DNA of 64,000 nucleotides from Pseudomonas sivasensis (GCF_013778505.1 NZ_JAAOWU010000009.1:1-64000); one strand, 5' to 3'; positions 43,991 through 53,538 are shown, counted from the stretch's first letter. Program-made: numbers and translations. The notes: a model not told the origin generated them from the sequence alone.

Positions 43991-46049
43991 ATTAGATTTT
44001 CTTGAGCCGTACTTCGTTGACTCCTATCAATCTTTGAGGTCTACAGACTGGCTCCTTAGCGACTTCGACGAAAACGTATGGATGTACAGCTTTGGCTTCA
44101 AGACTCCGAAAAGGATCGAATGGGATGTAGAGCTCAGCGACGGCAGTCGCTTGATCGACAAAAAAAATAAAGAGCTTCTGGATGGCTTGAAATATTTTCT
44201 GACAGGCTCAACCCAGGCTAATTCAGCTTCAAATTCGAGCGGTGTGCGATCAAGTGAGCTTGCACGCGCACTGCATATCGTCGACTTCTTGCTGCTTAAT
44301 TGCGAGCAATTCAAACTTGCCCAACATGGCCTAGCCGGTCTTGGCAGAGACAATTTGAAGTTGATCCTTTCAGAAATCGGTTCTAGCAGTGACACAGCAG
44401 AATCTGTTTATGCCTGGTCAAAGCGGATGTCCCTTTACTGCTTGAAGCTCGTTCTTGAAACCAGCCAGGTTGAGATTGATCTTGCGTTTAAAGACTGGCC
44501 TGATCTCGCGATCATTACTCCACAGCAAATAGACGAGAACGTGCTGGAAGTCCCAATGAATTTGATACCAAAAATCAGAGCAGCTCTGTATCTGAAGGGG
44601 TTGTATCGAGTATCTCGTGACAAGGGATACAACCCCAACTCTGTAACGGTATCAAACGAAGTCTACCGAAACACGCTCAAAGGTAGGTTCGATGACAAAC
44701 CCATTATCGGAATCCTGTCCGTACAAAGCGGGGATGATTTTGTACGAGAATTGCTTCCAATTCCTGTGGCGACAGGTAGTCGGGAAAAGATGGGAGATTC
44801 GAATTTCAGCGAGTACAGAAGGACTCTCTATAGCCTAGGAAATTTGCACGACCTTGGTTTGCCCGCACCTTCAACGGAGGACTTGATCAGCGCCAAAAAC
44901 TTCACGATTGAAACGGAGGCCGCAGGAAGATTCAGGACGCTTCCATCTCAAGTTGTGTTTAGCGCAGTGCGAAACTCTATTGAGTTTTACTTAAAACATG
45001 GTTCAGATATCGTAGATGGCTATTGCCGAGCGGCACTGTTCTGTAAAAAGCAGCAGATGTCCCTAAACGATTTAACCGATCAACAGCTCCAGAAGGTGGT
45101 TGGTCATCGCCTAACTTCAATAGGCGTGGAAAGCCTTGGGTTGTCACGGCGTAGCGCAGGAACACAATACGCCAGTACCACTAAGGGTATGAGATCCGAA
45201 TACTTTACCAAGCTTCGCTCTAATCAAGGGCTGATTGAACTGGTAAAAGTGCTTATTGGATGTTCTCAAGTCGTTGTTGGTGCTCTGATGGGAAGGCGCA
45301 TTGGTGAGCTATTGGATCTGCACGTCACAGACTGTTTGGACGTGACGGAACAATGGCTGGTTTTTGTTAATCGCAAAAGTACCTATCGGCTATTCGGCAC
45401 GCGTCAGATTGAAGCACGGCCAATTGAACCAATTGCCGTGAAGATGATTAAAAGCCTCATCAGGATGCAGAAAATCCTTAAGCGTATCGGGTTCTTAAGC
45501 GAACTTAAGGGACTGTTTGCCAGCCCATCCGGAAAGGGTAATGCTGATTTCTCTCAAGTTGCTGTTTACGGTTTTAACCAAAACCTCGACTTCTTTTGTG
45601 ATTACTTTGAAACTGATACCAACGACGAAGGCCAACGGTACTACATTCGTCAGCATCAGCTTCGCCGCTTCTTCGCAATGCTGTTCTTCTACTCCAGCAG
45701 CTTTGGCGGACTTGAGACTTTGCAATGGATGCTTGGGCATACAGATGTACAGCACGTCTGGCACTACATCACCGAATCTGTGGATGGTGCCACCCTCCGA
45801 GGGGCTAAAGCACAATTTGTGGCCGAAGCACTCCACAGTGGCGATGAAGCCAGCTTTGAAAGCCTAGCGGCCCTGTTGAAAACCCGCTATGGCACAGAAG
45901 ATTTCACCATTGTCGATACCGAGGAGCTCGAAGATTACCTTTCGGATCTCATGGAAGAAGGCTCCGTGGAAATTGAACCGGAATTCATCCAGGACGATGA
46001 AGGCAAACGCTTCAAGGTAGTAGCTCGGGTCATGAAGGCAGCAGCATGA
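43974..46049 (+). CDS. Tyrosine recombinase, 691 aa
   Basis: Second gene of the block. The complete catalytic set is visible in the C-terminal half: MGRRIGELLDLHV (Arg I, about residue 440), IRQHQLRRFFAML (HxxR) and MLGHTDVQHVWHYITES (His and nucleophile Tyr). The N-terminal 400 residues are large for a recombinase and unassigned. GGAG precedes the ATG. The stop overlaps the next start (ATGA). An acidic C-terminal tail (EELEDYLSDLMEEGSVEIEPEF) may contact a partner. Confidence 0.85.
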   Translation: MSLPPELDFLEPYFVDSYQSLRSTDWLLSDFDENVWMYSFGFKTPKRIEWDVELSDGSRLIDKKNKELLDGLKYFLTGSTQANSASNSSGVRSSELARALHIVDFLLLNCEQFKLAQHGLAGLGRDNLKLILSEIGSSSDTAESVYAWSKRMSLYCLKLVLETSQVEIDLAFKDWPDLAIITPQQIDENVLEVPMNLIPKIRAALYLKGLYRVSRDKGYNPNSVTVSNEVYRNTLKGRFDDKPIIGILSVQSGDDFVRELLPIPVATGSREKMGDSNFSEYRRTLYSLGNLHDLGLPAPSTEDLISAKNFTIETEAAGRFRTLPSQVVFSAVRNSIEFYLKHGSDIVDGYCRAALFCKKQQMSLNDLTDQQLQKVVGHRLTSIGVESLGLSRRSAGTQYASTTKGMRSEYFTKLRSNQGLIELVKVLIGCSQVVVGALMGRRIGELLDLHVTDCLDVTEQWLVFVNRKSTYRLFGTRQIEARPIEPIAVKMIKSLIRMQKILKRIGFLSELKGLFASPSGKGNADFSQVAVYGFNQNLDFFCDYFETDTNDEGQRYYIRQHQLRRFFAMLFFYSSSFGGLETLQWMLGHTDVQHVWHYITESVDGATLRGAKAQFVAEALHSGDEASFESLAALLKTRYGTEDFTIVDTEELEDYLSDLMEEGSVEIEPEFIQDDEGKRFKVVARVMKAAA

Positions 46050-46651
46050 AGAAGACTGATGCTCGCGTAGAACGCAACACGTTGGCGCTTTGCACCCTGG
46101 TTGAGTGCCTGCAACAAATCCATCGGTCTCCCGACAGTTTTAGGGGCAACAAAGAATTGGTGGCGGCCCTGAAAAGCCAGGGTTCAACTGCAGCTCTGAG
46201 CCTCAGCTTCACCGTAGGCGGAGACACGAAGGCAACAACCCCGGTCAGCCTGAACACTCTGAAGACTTATGCAGAAAGTAACTTGCCTACAGGTTTCAAC
46301 GGGCTAAACAATCTCCGAATGGCGGCCCTTGAAGCGCTGGAGGCCTCAGAACGACGCGAAGAGCGATCCAACAAACGAACCAAGGTAGGTTTATCGCTGC
46401 GAGTCGCAGAGTTGGAGCAGAAACTGGCCTTGCACCAAAAAACGAACCTTACATTGCTTCACGCTCTCGGCAATGCTCGCGATCACATCAAAAGTGTCAG
46501 GGATGCGCCGAACGCAGGTGTCAGATCATTACGGGCCCAGGAGGCCATAAAGGCGCTGACCGCGATGGCATCGCTGAACGCCCCACCTTACGACAAGATT
46601 CCTGCGCCCAATGGCCCTTCTGTTGTAAACCTTGATGAATACAGAAGATGA
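46046..46651 (+). CDS. Small coiled-coil partner of the recombinase block
   Basis: The protein has 201 residues. The middle is strongly helical with charged heptads (LEALEASERREERSNKRTKVGLSLRVAELEQKLALHQKTN). No catalytic motif is visible. It is coupled on both sides by 4-bp overlaps between recombinase genes. The position and size recall TnpC of Tn554-type elements or the small member of the Gamma-Mobile-Trio set. It probably bridges or regulates the recombinases. Confidence 0.75.
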   Translation: MKKTDARVERNTLALCTLVECLQQIHRSPDSFRGNKELVAALKSQGSTAALSLSFTVGGDTKATTPVSLNTLKTYAESNLPTGFNGLNNLRMAALEALEASERREERSNKRTKVGLSLRVAELEQKLALHQKTNLTLLHALGNARDHIKSVRDAPNAGVRSLRAQEAIKALTAMASLNAPPYDKIPAPNGPSVVNLDEYRR

Positions 46652-48063
46652 CGAAGAAAAGCCAAAACCAGCTGTTCTCGGTCTTGGAAGAGACGACACT
46701 ATTTTCCCACATGGCGCTGGGAACGATTGAGACAAGGACATTCAACAATGTCCCATTTGTAACCTGGCCGAACGGTGCGCCCTGTGTGCCGGTGAATCAG
46801 TACATTCTGTCGATGATGGAACGGCCTGGTCGCAACGGCAACCGCAACCTATCTACACGCGGATCCAAAGGCGGAACCTTCGGCGAGTACGCCTCCAAGA
46901 TAAGCCACTTGGTTCGTTATTGCTATCATGCCAACATCGACTTCATTCACCTGACTGACTCCAGTTTTACAGAGTTTATCGATTCCCTTAGAGACGAAAA
47001 GTCTCGAATTTACCCAACCGCGAATAAACGGACTGAGCCTACAATCCTGGGTATAGGTAGAGTTTGCCTAGCCTTTCTGGAGTTTGTTGGTAGGCTTCAC
47101 GAGAATCCAAGTTTTGTCGCTGTCGGCGGGACAATCAGAATAACTATGCACGCCTTTACGATTAAATATCGGAATGGCCGCACGCTGAAAAAAGAGTTTG
47201 TACATCATCACTCGCTAAGCCTAGGCGGACGGGTTCGGTCGATATTCCCGATTTCAGACGAAAACATAAAGCGCCTGGTGGACGCGGTGGACAGGGATTC
47301 CAAATCACGATTTATTGACTCCAGAAGAAAGATCATGCTTCTCCTGTTGGAGCACACAGGTGCACGCAGGGGGGAAATCTCGAGAATATTGGTTAAAGAC
47401 ATCCTTAATGCACTGGAGATGGATGAGCCAATGCTTAGGCTAGAGACTTGGAAGCAAGGGGTATCTAGCCAGCGGTTCATTCCTGTTCACAAAATGGTTC
47501 TCAGCGATATCAAAAAACACATCGAATTCATGCGCAGAAAGATCGTCAAGGGAAAAGTAGACGATGGCTTCCTGTTCATATCACAAACTTTTGCAAAGGG
47601 GATATCTCCGGACACAATCACCTCGGAAATTTCTCTTCTGAAAAAGGCTGCAGGTATTAAAGAAAAAATATCTCCGCATATGTTCCGGCATGCCTTCATT
47701 ACGAATAAATTTGTCCAGCTGATTAAACAGCATGAGCTAGAAAATCCTGATCAATTCAGGCAGTCCTTGCTGAGCAGCCAAACCTTCATTACCGAAGTAA
47801 TGATGTGGACGGGACACAAGTCTGCAGAGGCTGTTGAGCGCTACATTCACCTGGCATTCAAGAAGGTCGCTAATTACGCTGCGACAGTATCGTCAGTGCA
47901 CTTAGCATCAGCCATGCTGCTGTTCGACCGTAAACAGCGCGAATTACTCAATCGTCTCAAGGCCGGTCTCGCCGTTGAAGAATATGAAGCCGAGGTGTTA
48001 GAACTTCAGCGGCTAAGAGATGAAGACTTCGATATTGCTGGCAGGCGGGTAAGCTCCAACTAA
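46648..48063 (+). CDS. Tyrosine recombinase, 471 aa
   Basis: Fourth gene of the block and the most canonical recombinase. The N-terminal SAM-like core-binding domain (GTFGEYASKISHLVRYCYHANIDF) precedes a catalytic domain with LEHTGARRGEISRIL (Arg I), SPHMFRHAFITNKF (HxxR) and MMWTGHKSAEAVERYIHL (His, Tyr). It overlaps the 201-aa gene by 4 bp. The structured repeat begins 25 bp after its stop. It is likely the main strand-exchange enzyme. Confidence 0.88.
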   Translation: MTKKSQNQLFSVLEETTLFSHMALGTIETRTFNNVPFVTWPNGAPCVPVNQYILSMMERPGRNGNRNLSTRGSKGGTFGEYASKISHLVRYCYHANIDFIHLTDSSFTEFIDSLRDEKSRIYPTANKRTEPTILGIGRVCLAFLEFVGRLHENPSFVAVGGTIRITMHAFTIKYRNGRTLKKEFVHHHSLSLGGRVRSIFPISDENIKRLVDAVDRDSKSRFIDSRRKIMLLLLEHTGARRGEISRILVKDILNALEMDEPMLRLETWKQGVSSQRFIPVHKMVLSDIKKHIEFMRRKIVKGKVDDGFLFISQTFAKGISPDTITSEISLLKKAAGIKEKISPHMFRHAFITNKFVQLIKQHELENPDQFRQSLLSSQTFITEVMMWTGHKSAEAVERYIHLAFKKVANYAATVSSVHLASAMLLFDRKQRELLNRLKAGLAVEEYEAEVLELQRLRDEDFDIAGRRVSSN

Positions 48064-48088
48064 ATATCTCCCTGATTGTCGGACTTGC

Positions 48089-48207
48089 GGGGCTTGCCCC
48101 TTCGGGGACGGCTGTCGTAAACCAAAGCCGGGCTGCGCCAGGCTTTGGCCCTACGGGCTTTCATCCTCAAGCCTCTGGCCCATCGTGGGCCGGCGCGCTC
48201 CGCTTGC
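48089..48207 (+). repeat. Structured island repeat, copy 1
   Basis: About 119 bp with four successive hairpins: GGGGCTTGCCCC...GGGG, CCAAAGCC/GGCTTTGG, CCCTACGGG and GGCCCATCGTGGGCC. It ends in GGCGCGCTCCGCTTGC. It follows the recombinase block and shares the same order and orientation with 53539, 56711 and 58976. The rest of the 48064-48427 gap holds only a G/C-rich hairpin near 48280 and no gene. Confidence 0.85.
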
Positions 48208-48427
48208 TCATTTGCCCACAAATATTAAGTGACGCTTCTGAAGATACCGAATGAGAAGCATGCGGTTCGAAGTGCAAAGGGGGCCCCGTAAAGGCCGGGG
48301 GGACAGGCGCTGATGCGGCGCTCGACACCGGCCCTAAAAATCAAATCGGATTCCTTGCTCGAAGGTGAATGGCGGTTCGAAGACACTGGCCTCGCAACTC
48401 CAATCAACCGAAACGCAGAGGCACTCC

Positions 48428-48697
48428 ATGTTAAAGAAAGCCACATCCATCGCTTGGCAAGCAGGCAAAGACTCCTACCACTTGCAGCAGGCTCGCCTGA
48501 AACACTCTGAGCCCGACTACCTGAACGCGCTTGCCCAGGCGATCCAGGACGTGAAGCCGGGCACTTGTTTCCGTGACGCTATGCGTCAAGCCATCACCGT
48601 CGACGATTACACTGTCGGCGTACTCGGCGGCCAGGAGCTGGGCAGGCGTACTCGGGAAATCCTCGAAGCGCAGCCTGAAGCGATTCCGGCCTTGTAA
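48428..48697 (+). CDS. Unknown 89-aa protein
   Basis: MLKKATSIAWQAGKDSYHL then LKHSEPDYLNALAQAIQD and ITVDDYTVGVLGGQELGRRTREILEAQPEAI. It is helical and soluble, with no recognised family. The GAGGCACTCC leader supports ATG 48428. It is 19 bp before the 465-aa gene, so it is the first gene of a three-gene set. Confidence 0.65.
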   Translation: MLKKATSIAWQAGKDSYHLQQARLKHSEPDYLNALAQAIQDVKPGTCFRDAMRQAITVDDYTVGVLGGQELGRRTREILEAQPEAIPAL

Positions 48698-48716
48698 CCA
48701 AAAATGGTGAAGACAA

Positions 48717-50114
48717 ATGCACGACAAGGGAACCCAGAAGCTCGCTGATGGAGAGCTGGCTCGAAAGAGCCGCGCTATCCAGAGCCTCAAAGAAATCCTT
48801 GGCCTTGATGAGGGCGCCTACCAGGCGCACCTCGACAGCCTGAATGAAGCTGAGCGAGCGACCTACGAAACTGAGCTCAAAGCGTACATCGAGACATGCA
48901 CGATCATGTCCGGTGAATACCTGCAGTGGTCGAGCCAACTGCTGCTTGCCGCGCCAGAGGGCGTGGAGTCGGAAAGTAGCTACCAGTCGAGCCTGATCGC
49001 TCCGATGGGCGCCGTCCTGCTGAACGCCCTGGAGAAGAGCAATGCCATAGCGTTTCCGCAGCATCTTCGTGACGCAGCGGCCCAGATTGAGAGGCTGGCT
49101 GACGCCAAACGCCGGTTCCTCACCGAGCTATATGGACACTTGCGTGACGACGAGAGGGAGAGCTATGGCGACTTGCTGGAAGCCTGTGATCCCCTGCTCT
49201 GCTCGATGCCAGACCTCAAGCTTTATGAGACACACCAAAGGCTCATTCTGGCGTGGAAATTCCTATCACAACTTCTGATCAAGCCTCTGGACGGCGTTCC
49301 TGATAACTGGATCGAAGCTGCCGCCACCAAGGCACATAAACGTATTACCGAGCTTTCTAGCGGCGCCCTACGGCCTCTGCTTGAGGCTGCAGCAACCCCG
49401 AGAAAAGATTCGCTCTCTGCAGAGCTGCTGCTTGCCAGCATGGTGAATCGCTCTCACTGGGAGCTTCTCGAATACGAACGTTTGGAGCAGATAGCCACCC
49501 AGAGCCTTTCTAGGCTAACCCGTGGCCTTAAGCAGAAAGGGAACCATCACATTCCTGCTTACCTTGAAAAAGCAGCCTTCAAAGACTGGCTGTTAATGCA
49601 GCTCTCCCAGAACAGGTTCCCCGGCGAAGAAGCCTGGCGCACCTTGAAACGACAGCATCTGGAGCGCTTCTACTTTCAAGCCACCTGGGTACTCGATTGG
49701 GAAAAATTGAACGGCGTGGAGCACAGCGTGAAGGAGGATGCCCTTCTCAACATGTGCGCGCTGCACTTTGCTTGGAGCTACTGCACCTGCGAAAAGCATG
49801 ACCTCAGAGTTCCAGACGTCAAAGATCTCGACCTTGTGAATGGACGCGAGATCGAGACCGATGAGCAGGTGCCTTTGACTCGCATCATGTACCAACAGCG
49901 TCAGCTAAATACGATGCTCTTGAGCTACCAACACGTCGAGCTCAACCCACAAAAGCTGGAGACGTACACCAAGTGCAACAGGGATGGTCGACGTCAACAA
50001 ATGCAGTTCATCCGCTCGAATCTACACAACCTTTCCCTGGCGCAGTGGAAAAGCCTTACCAACAACGCATGGAACGTACTCGATGCCCTGCTGCAGAAGC
50101 ATGGCGCGCTTTAA
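48717..50114 (+). CDS. Unknown 465-aa helical protein
   Basis: Predominantly alpha-helical, without signal peptide, membrane segments or motifs that I recognise. It contains Cys pairs (YCTCEKHD near residue 361) and a basic middle (LTRGLKQKGNHHIP). No nucleotide-binding or nuclease signature is visible. Position between an 89-aa gene and a DUF4238-like gene suggests a functional unit. Codon use is less GC-rich than in the core. Confidence 0.7.
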   Translation: MHDKGTQKLADGELARKSRAIQSLKEILGLDEGAYQAHLDSLNEAERATYETELKAYIETCTIMSGEYLQWSSQLLLAAPEGVESESSYQSSLIAPMGAVLLNALEKSNAIAFPQHLRDAAAQIERLADAKRRFLTELYGHLRDDERESYGDLLEACDPLLCSMPDLKLYETHQRLILAWKFLSQLLIKPLDGVPDNWIEAAATKAHKRITELSSGALRPLLEAAATPRKDSLSAELLLASMVNRSHWELLEYERLEQIATQSLSRLTRGLKQKGNHHIPAYLEKAAFKDWLLMQLSQNRFPGEEAWRTLKRQHLERFYFQATWVLDWEKLNGVEHSVKEDALLNMCALHFAWSYCTCEKHDLRVPDVKDLDLVNGREIETDEQVPLTRIMYQQRQLNTMLLSYQHVELNPQKLETYTKCNRDGRRQQMQFIRSNLHNLSLAQWKSLTNNAWNVLDALLQKHGAL

Positions 50115-50173
50115 TCACAATGCGGCGGGCGGATAGCTGCACGCCGGCTCCGAAAAAATAATGGGCCCATAGC

Positions 50174-50980
50174 ATGTACCAAAAAGACCACTCTCCTCAC
50201 GAAGCTCCCAGCGAAACTCTTGATGAAAACGGCAATCGCGTCAAAAATCCGAACAGGATCACAGTCAATCAGCACGTGATCCCCCAGGCACACCTGAAAG
50301 AATGGCTAAAGGACGACAATCTCCTCACCATACACAGAAAGCAGGGTGGCGCCCCCATAGAGCGCTCGCCCAAGAGTGCCTTTGTTGTAGCCAGGCTATG
50401 GGATCAGCAGGCTGAACAGGGGATGATCAAGTCGACTGAAGACAATTACCTAAAGCAGATAGATGGCTTCCGAAAGAACGGGAGCATCGAGAGATCCCCC
50501 ATCGTCACCGAGTATTTCGTCATGTTGGCAGCACGGGCTTACTGCGTAGCCAAAGAAAGGCCGCTCTACGACTCGATCATGGAGCCGCCGCCATGCATAC
50601 CCTCGCAAGCACAGCTTGAAAAAGATGAGGTTGAGCAGGTGAATGACACCGTCCGAATCTTCAACGGAACTGGTGATCCACATGCTACAGCTCGCATGAT
50701 TGTAGGTATGGCGCTCACACAGTTTTTCATCAGGGGGCGCGAGCTCTTGAAGGACACTGCATGGGTGCCTTTTACGACGATGGGGGAGAAATTCATTCTT
50801 CCCGACTCAAACGTTGCACTTTACGAGCAAGGTTTCCCAGCACTGCCAGTGAGCCCGGAACTCGTGCTTCTTGACGAGAAGCTCCTTGCCAAACTCCAAA
50901 AGGCCGGCAGGCTCACGCCGGAGTATCTCAACAAGCGCTTCTTGGAGTCATCGGTTCGCTACTACGTTTCCCCCAAGTGA
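50174..50980 (+). CDS. DUF4238-like protein
   Basis: The protein has 268 residues. The region NRITVNQHVIPQAHLKEWLKDDNLLTIHRK matches the opening of DUF4238 (usually xxHYVPxxYLRxF). The closing part FILPDSNVALYEQGFPALPVSPELVLL matches its conserved (I/L)xSDxPV...PLSP end. DUF4238 proteins have no established function but occur often in accessory and defence regions. It is 59 bp after the 465-aa gene. Confidence 0.65.
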   Translation: MYQKDHSPHEAPSETLDENGNRVKNPNRITVNQHVIPQAHLKEWLKDDNLLTIHRKQGGAPIERSPKSAFVVARLWDQQAEQGMIKSTEDNYLKQIDGFRKNGSIERSPIVTEYFVMLAARAYCVAKERPLYDSIMEPPPCIPSQAQLEKDEVEQVNDTVRIFNGTGDPHATARMIVGMALTQFFIRGRELLKDTAWVPFTTMGEKFILPDSNVALYEQGFPALPVSPELVLLDEKLLAKLQKAGRLTPEYLNKRFLESSVRYYVSPK

Positions 50981-51088
50981 ATCCTGCAGGCGCTCCGCGC
51001 TTTGCCCGCAGCCAGAACAGATGCGCTCTGCCTACTCGCTCCATCTCCGGCCTACTTCTGGCCTTCCGTATTCCTCCTGAAGACCTCC

Positions 51089-51645
51089 ATGCGACGTTCA
51101 TTCCCTGAGCATGAGCCGCTGAACTCCCATCGAGATACACCTGATCAGCCAGGCTCCTGGGAGGATACTCCTGCCGAGCGTTTGGTCGAAGTTGCCAGAG
51201 ATTATTGGCGCCCGGATTAATTTGGCAATCGGCCTGTTCCTGATTCCGCTCTTCTTCCTGCCTTTCTGTTCGGCTGGATCATGTGGGACTGGGCCTCGCC
51301 GGCAGCGATCTACTCGCTCATCTACGACAAGATATTCATGATCATCGTTGGGGTGGCCCTGCTACTGCTCCTGGCCTAGACAGAAGGGTTTAAAGCTTCG
51401 CTGGATGAGGCCCCGGCCTTAGCCAAGTTCCAGTGCGAGACGCCGTACCCTGGCTGGCTATGGCGCTACTACCTTCGCCGGAACAAGGATCTCATCGAGG
51501 CCTACTGGCGCGTCTACAACTTCGAGGTGGCAGAAGACTCCCTTGCCGTTTATCTGCAGCAGCACATGCCAAGGTTTATCGGCGCCATACCCAGGCGATG
51601 TCGTTCATCGCCGAGTGGTTGACGCTTCAGCACGTCAGCGGCCAC
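51089..51645 (+). pseudogene. Decayed gene with membrane segment, multiple frameshifts
   Basis: Coding sense persists across frame changes. SWEDTPAERLVEVARDYWR continues one frame over as INLAIGLFLIPLFFLPF, then after another shift as FGWIMWDWASPAAIYSLIYDK and a hydrophobic end with TAG (51377-51379). Beyond that stop the same frame reads KFQCETPYPGWLWRYYLRRNKDLIEAYWRVYNFEVAEDS. I could not name the family. A 16-bp direct repeat (GCACGTCAGCGGYCAC) lies at about 51630 and 51702. The flanking 50981-51088 and 51646-51761 hold no gene that I can support. Confidence 0.6.
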
Positions 51646-51761
51646 ATTCGAAGCTGTCACCTACGCTACACCCGAAATTGGCCGGTAAGCGTGAGATCGC
51701 AGCACGTCAGCGGTCACTCGAGATCGAGACGTAGGTGACTTGGCAAAACAAAGGGGTCGAA

Positions 51762-51971
51762 ATGAACGTACAGCTAGAACTTATGAATAAAAACATATCC
51801 ATGCTCCAGGCAGAAATAAAATACCTGCAAATTAAAATCCAAGAATCCAGACACGCAGGTGACCAGGAAAAGCATAGCCAACTTTTAGAGCAGCAAAACA
51901 ATGCAGCCTACTACCTCGAATATGCAACAGAGACGAAGGCCAAGATAATTATGAATATCCATAAAAGCTAG
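51762..51971 (+). CDS. Short coiled-coil protein
   Basis: The protein has 69 residues, MNVQLELMNKNISMLQAEIKYLQIKIQESRHAGDQEKHSQLLEQQNN..., an almost continuous amphipathic helix. It is AT-rich. GGGGTCGAA precedes the ATG. It lies 19 bp before the SEC-C gene and may encode its partner. Confidence 0.55.
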   Translation: MNVQLELMNKNISMLQAEIKYLQIKIQESRHAGDQEKHSQLLEQQNNAAYYLEYATETKAKIIMNIHKS

Positions 51972-51990
51972 CAACTCACAACCGCTAATA

Positions 51991-53475
51991 TTGGCAGAAA
52001 GGATATGCAGATTGTTAAAGCCAATCAACAAGGAAGCAAGTGTAAATGAAAGCGAGAAGATTCTTGCCACGATTGCTTCAAATACATTTTTTAGCCTGTG
52101 GTGCTACCCCAGCCTGTATCGGTCGTTAGGAAAAGGAAAAGAGCTTACCGACCTCACCGTGTACTTCAATAACACGGTTATACTATTTTCCGACAAGGGG
52201 CACGTTAAGTTCCAAGAGCAGAATGACCCAAAACTTGCTTGGAGCCGATGGTACAGAGCCGCAGTCAAGGAATCTGCAAAACAACTGCATGGAGCAGAAA
52301 GTTGCATTAGGAATCACCCGGACAAGATCTTCCTCAATAGTAAACTTGATGAGCCATTCCCTTTTGACTTGAGTAGGACTGATCTCAAAATACACCTGAT
52401 AGCGGTAACCCGAGGAATAGGTAAACATGCCAAGCAGCATTTCGACGCCATAAGGCCCGGCAGCCGTGGTTCGCTCGGCTACCTTTATGGAGCGAATGAA
52501 GAACAGTTGCTCGATAAACCGTTCTTCGTCGGCGATGTAGACATAAGCAAAACCTTCGTTCACGTGCTAGATGAAGGGGGTATAAAACTTCTCCTAGAAG
52601 AGCTTTGCACACCTGCAGACTTCATCCGATACCTCGAGGTTAAAGAGGATGCAATCCGCAACAAAGACCTCCTGATCAGCGCTGGAGAAGAGGAAACACT
52701 TGCATGCTATCTTCAAGAGAATGGTGGCAACGGGTTCGGAAAAATTACCAACCCACCTCAAAACAATGGCAATTTCCTAATGATACCCGAAGGAGAATGG
52801 AATCATTACAGGAAAACGGTAATATATGCCTTGAGGTATCAACAAAGAAAAGAAGCAAAGCTATGGAATGAAATCATTTCCCGCTTCGCGGACGGGATTG
52901 TGGATGCACAGGTAGGTGAAGCAAGTGACTTACCGTTCATAACGCATGCAAATGCTGTGCAGGTGTTGGCGTCGGAAAACCTTCTGTCGAGTAGCCTCCT
53001 TGCAACTACCCTATTTGACAAATTCCATACAGTCCCCAGCGGAACACGCTCAGCACGAACGACTTACTCTCTCTGTAATCCAGGCCGAGTGTACGTCTTC
53101 GTATTTTTCCCGTGGAGTCATAGATTCAACTCCTATGATGAATATAGACAGGAGCGAACTGCCTACATGCAGCTATACGCATGTGTAGCGCGGTACAAGT
53201 TCCAGAAAGCAAAAGAAATCGTAGTTCTTGGAGCCGACACCAAAGGCCATCAAGGGGGCTCTGAGACAATTTTTGCTATAGATGCATCTGTTCCGCTTAC
53301 TGGCGATGAGCGAACGACTGCTCAACAAATCATGAAAACCTACAACATACTAGACAACATTTCTCAGAGAGCAATACCAGGGAACGGGGCGGCCAAGAAA
53401 GTTAGCCGAAATGCTCCGTGCCCGTGTGGCTCTAATAAGAAGTATAAGAAATGCTGCTTCAACCCAGAGCCATAA
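51991..53475 (+). CDS. SEC-C motif protein of unknown function
   Basis: The protein has about 490 residues. The C-terminus RNAPCPCGSNKKYKKCCFN is a complete SEC-C zinc-binding motif (CPCGS, KKCC). The N-terminal region GKGKELTDLTVYFNNTVILFSDKGHVKFQ, with AWSRWYRAAVKESAKQL after it, recurs in uncharacterised accessory proteins. Its E..D...LFSDK pattern could be a nuclease fold (inference). No ATG start is available: TTG 51991 or TTG 52009 are the options. AT-rich codons point to recent transfer. Confidence 0.7.
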   Translation: MAERICRLLKPINKEASVNESEKILATIASNTFFSLWCYPSLYRSLGKGKELTDLTVYFNNTVILFSDKGHVKFQEQNDPKLAWSRWYRAAVKESAKQLHGAESCIRNHPDKIFLNSKLDEPFPFDLSRTDLKIHLIAVTRGIGKHAKQHFDAIRPGSRGSLGYLYGANEEQLLDKPFFVGDVDISKTFVHVLDEGGIKLLLEELCTPADFIRYLEVKEDAIRNKDLLISAGEEETLACYLQENGGNGFGKITNPPQNNGNFLMIPEGEWNHYRKTVIYALRYQQRKEAKLWNEIISRFADGIVDAQVGEASDLPFITHANAVQVLASENLLSSSLLATTLFDKFHTVPSGTRSARTTYSLCNPGRVYVFVFFPWSHRFNSYDEYRQERTAYMQLYACVARYKFQKAKEIVVLGADTKGHQGGSETIFAIDASVPLTGDERTTAQQIMKTYNILDNISQRAIPGNGAAKKVSRNAPCPCGSNKKYKKCCFNPEP

Positions 53476-53538
53476 CTTTTTTGTGGATGGGTGAGAGTTC
53501 CTCCAGTAGGCGGAAACCATCGCACAACGGAGAGTTAT

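Noticed and set aside
48313..48510. 65-aa frame before the 89-aa island gene
   Set aside because: It overlaps the better supported gene at 48428 in another frame and has no ribosome site.
51433..51738. 101-aa plus-strand frame
   Set aside because: It crosses the decayed gene in the wrong frame and runs through the 16-bp repeat; composition is not protein-like.
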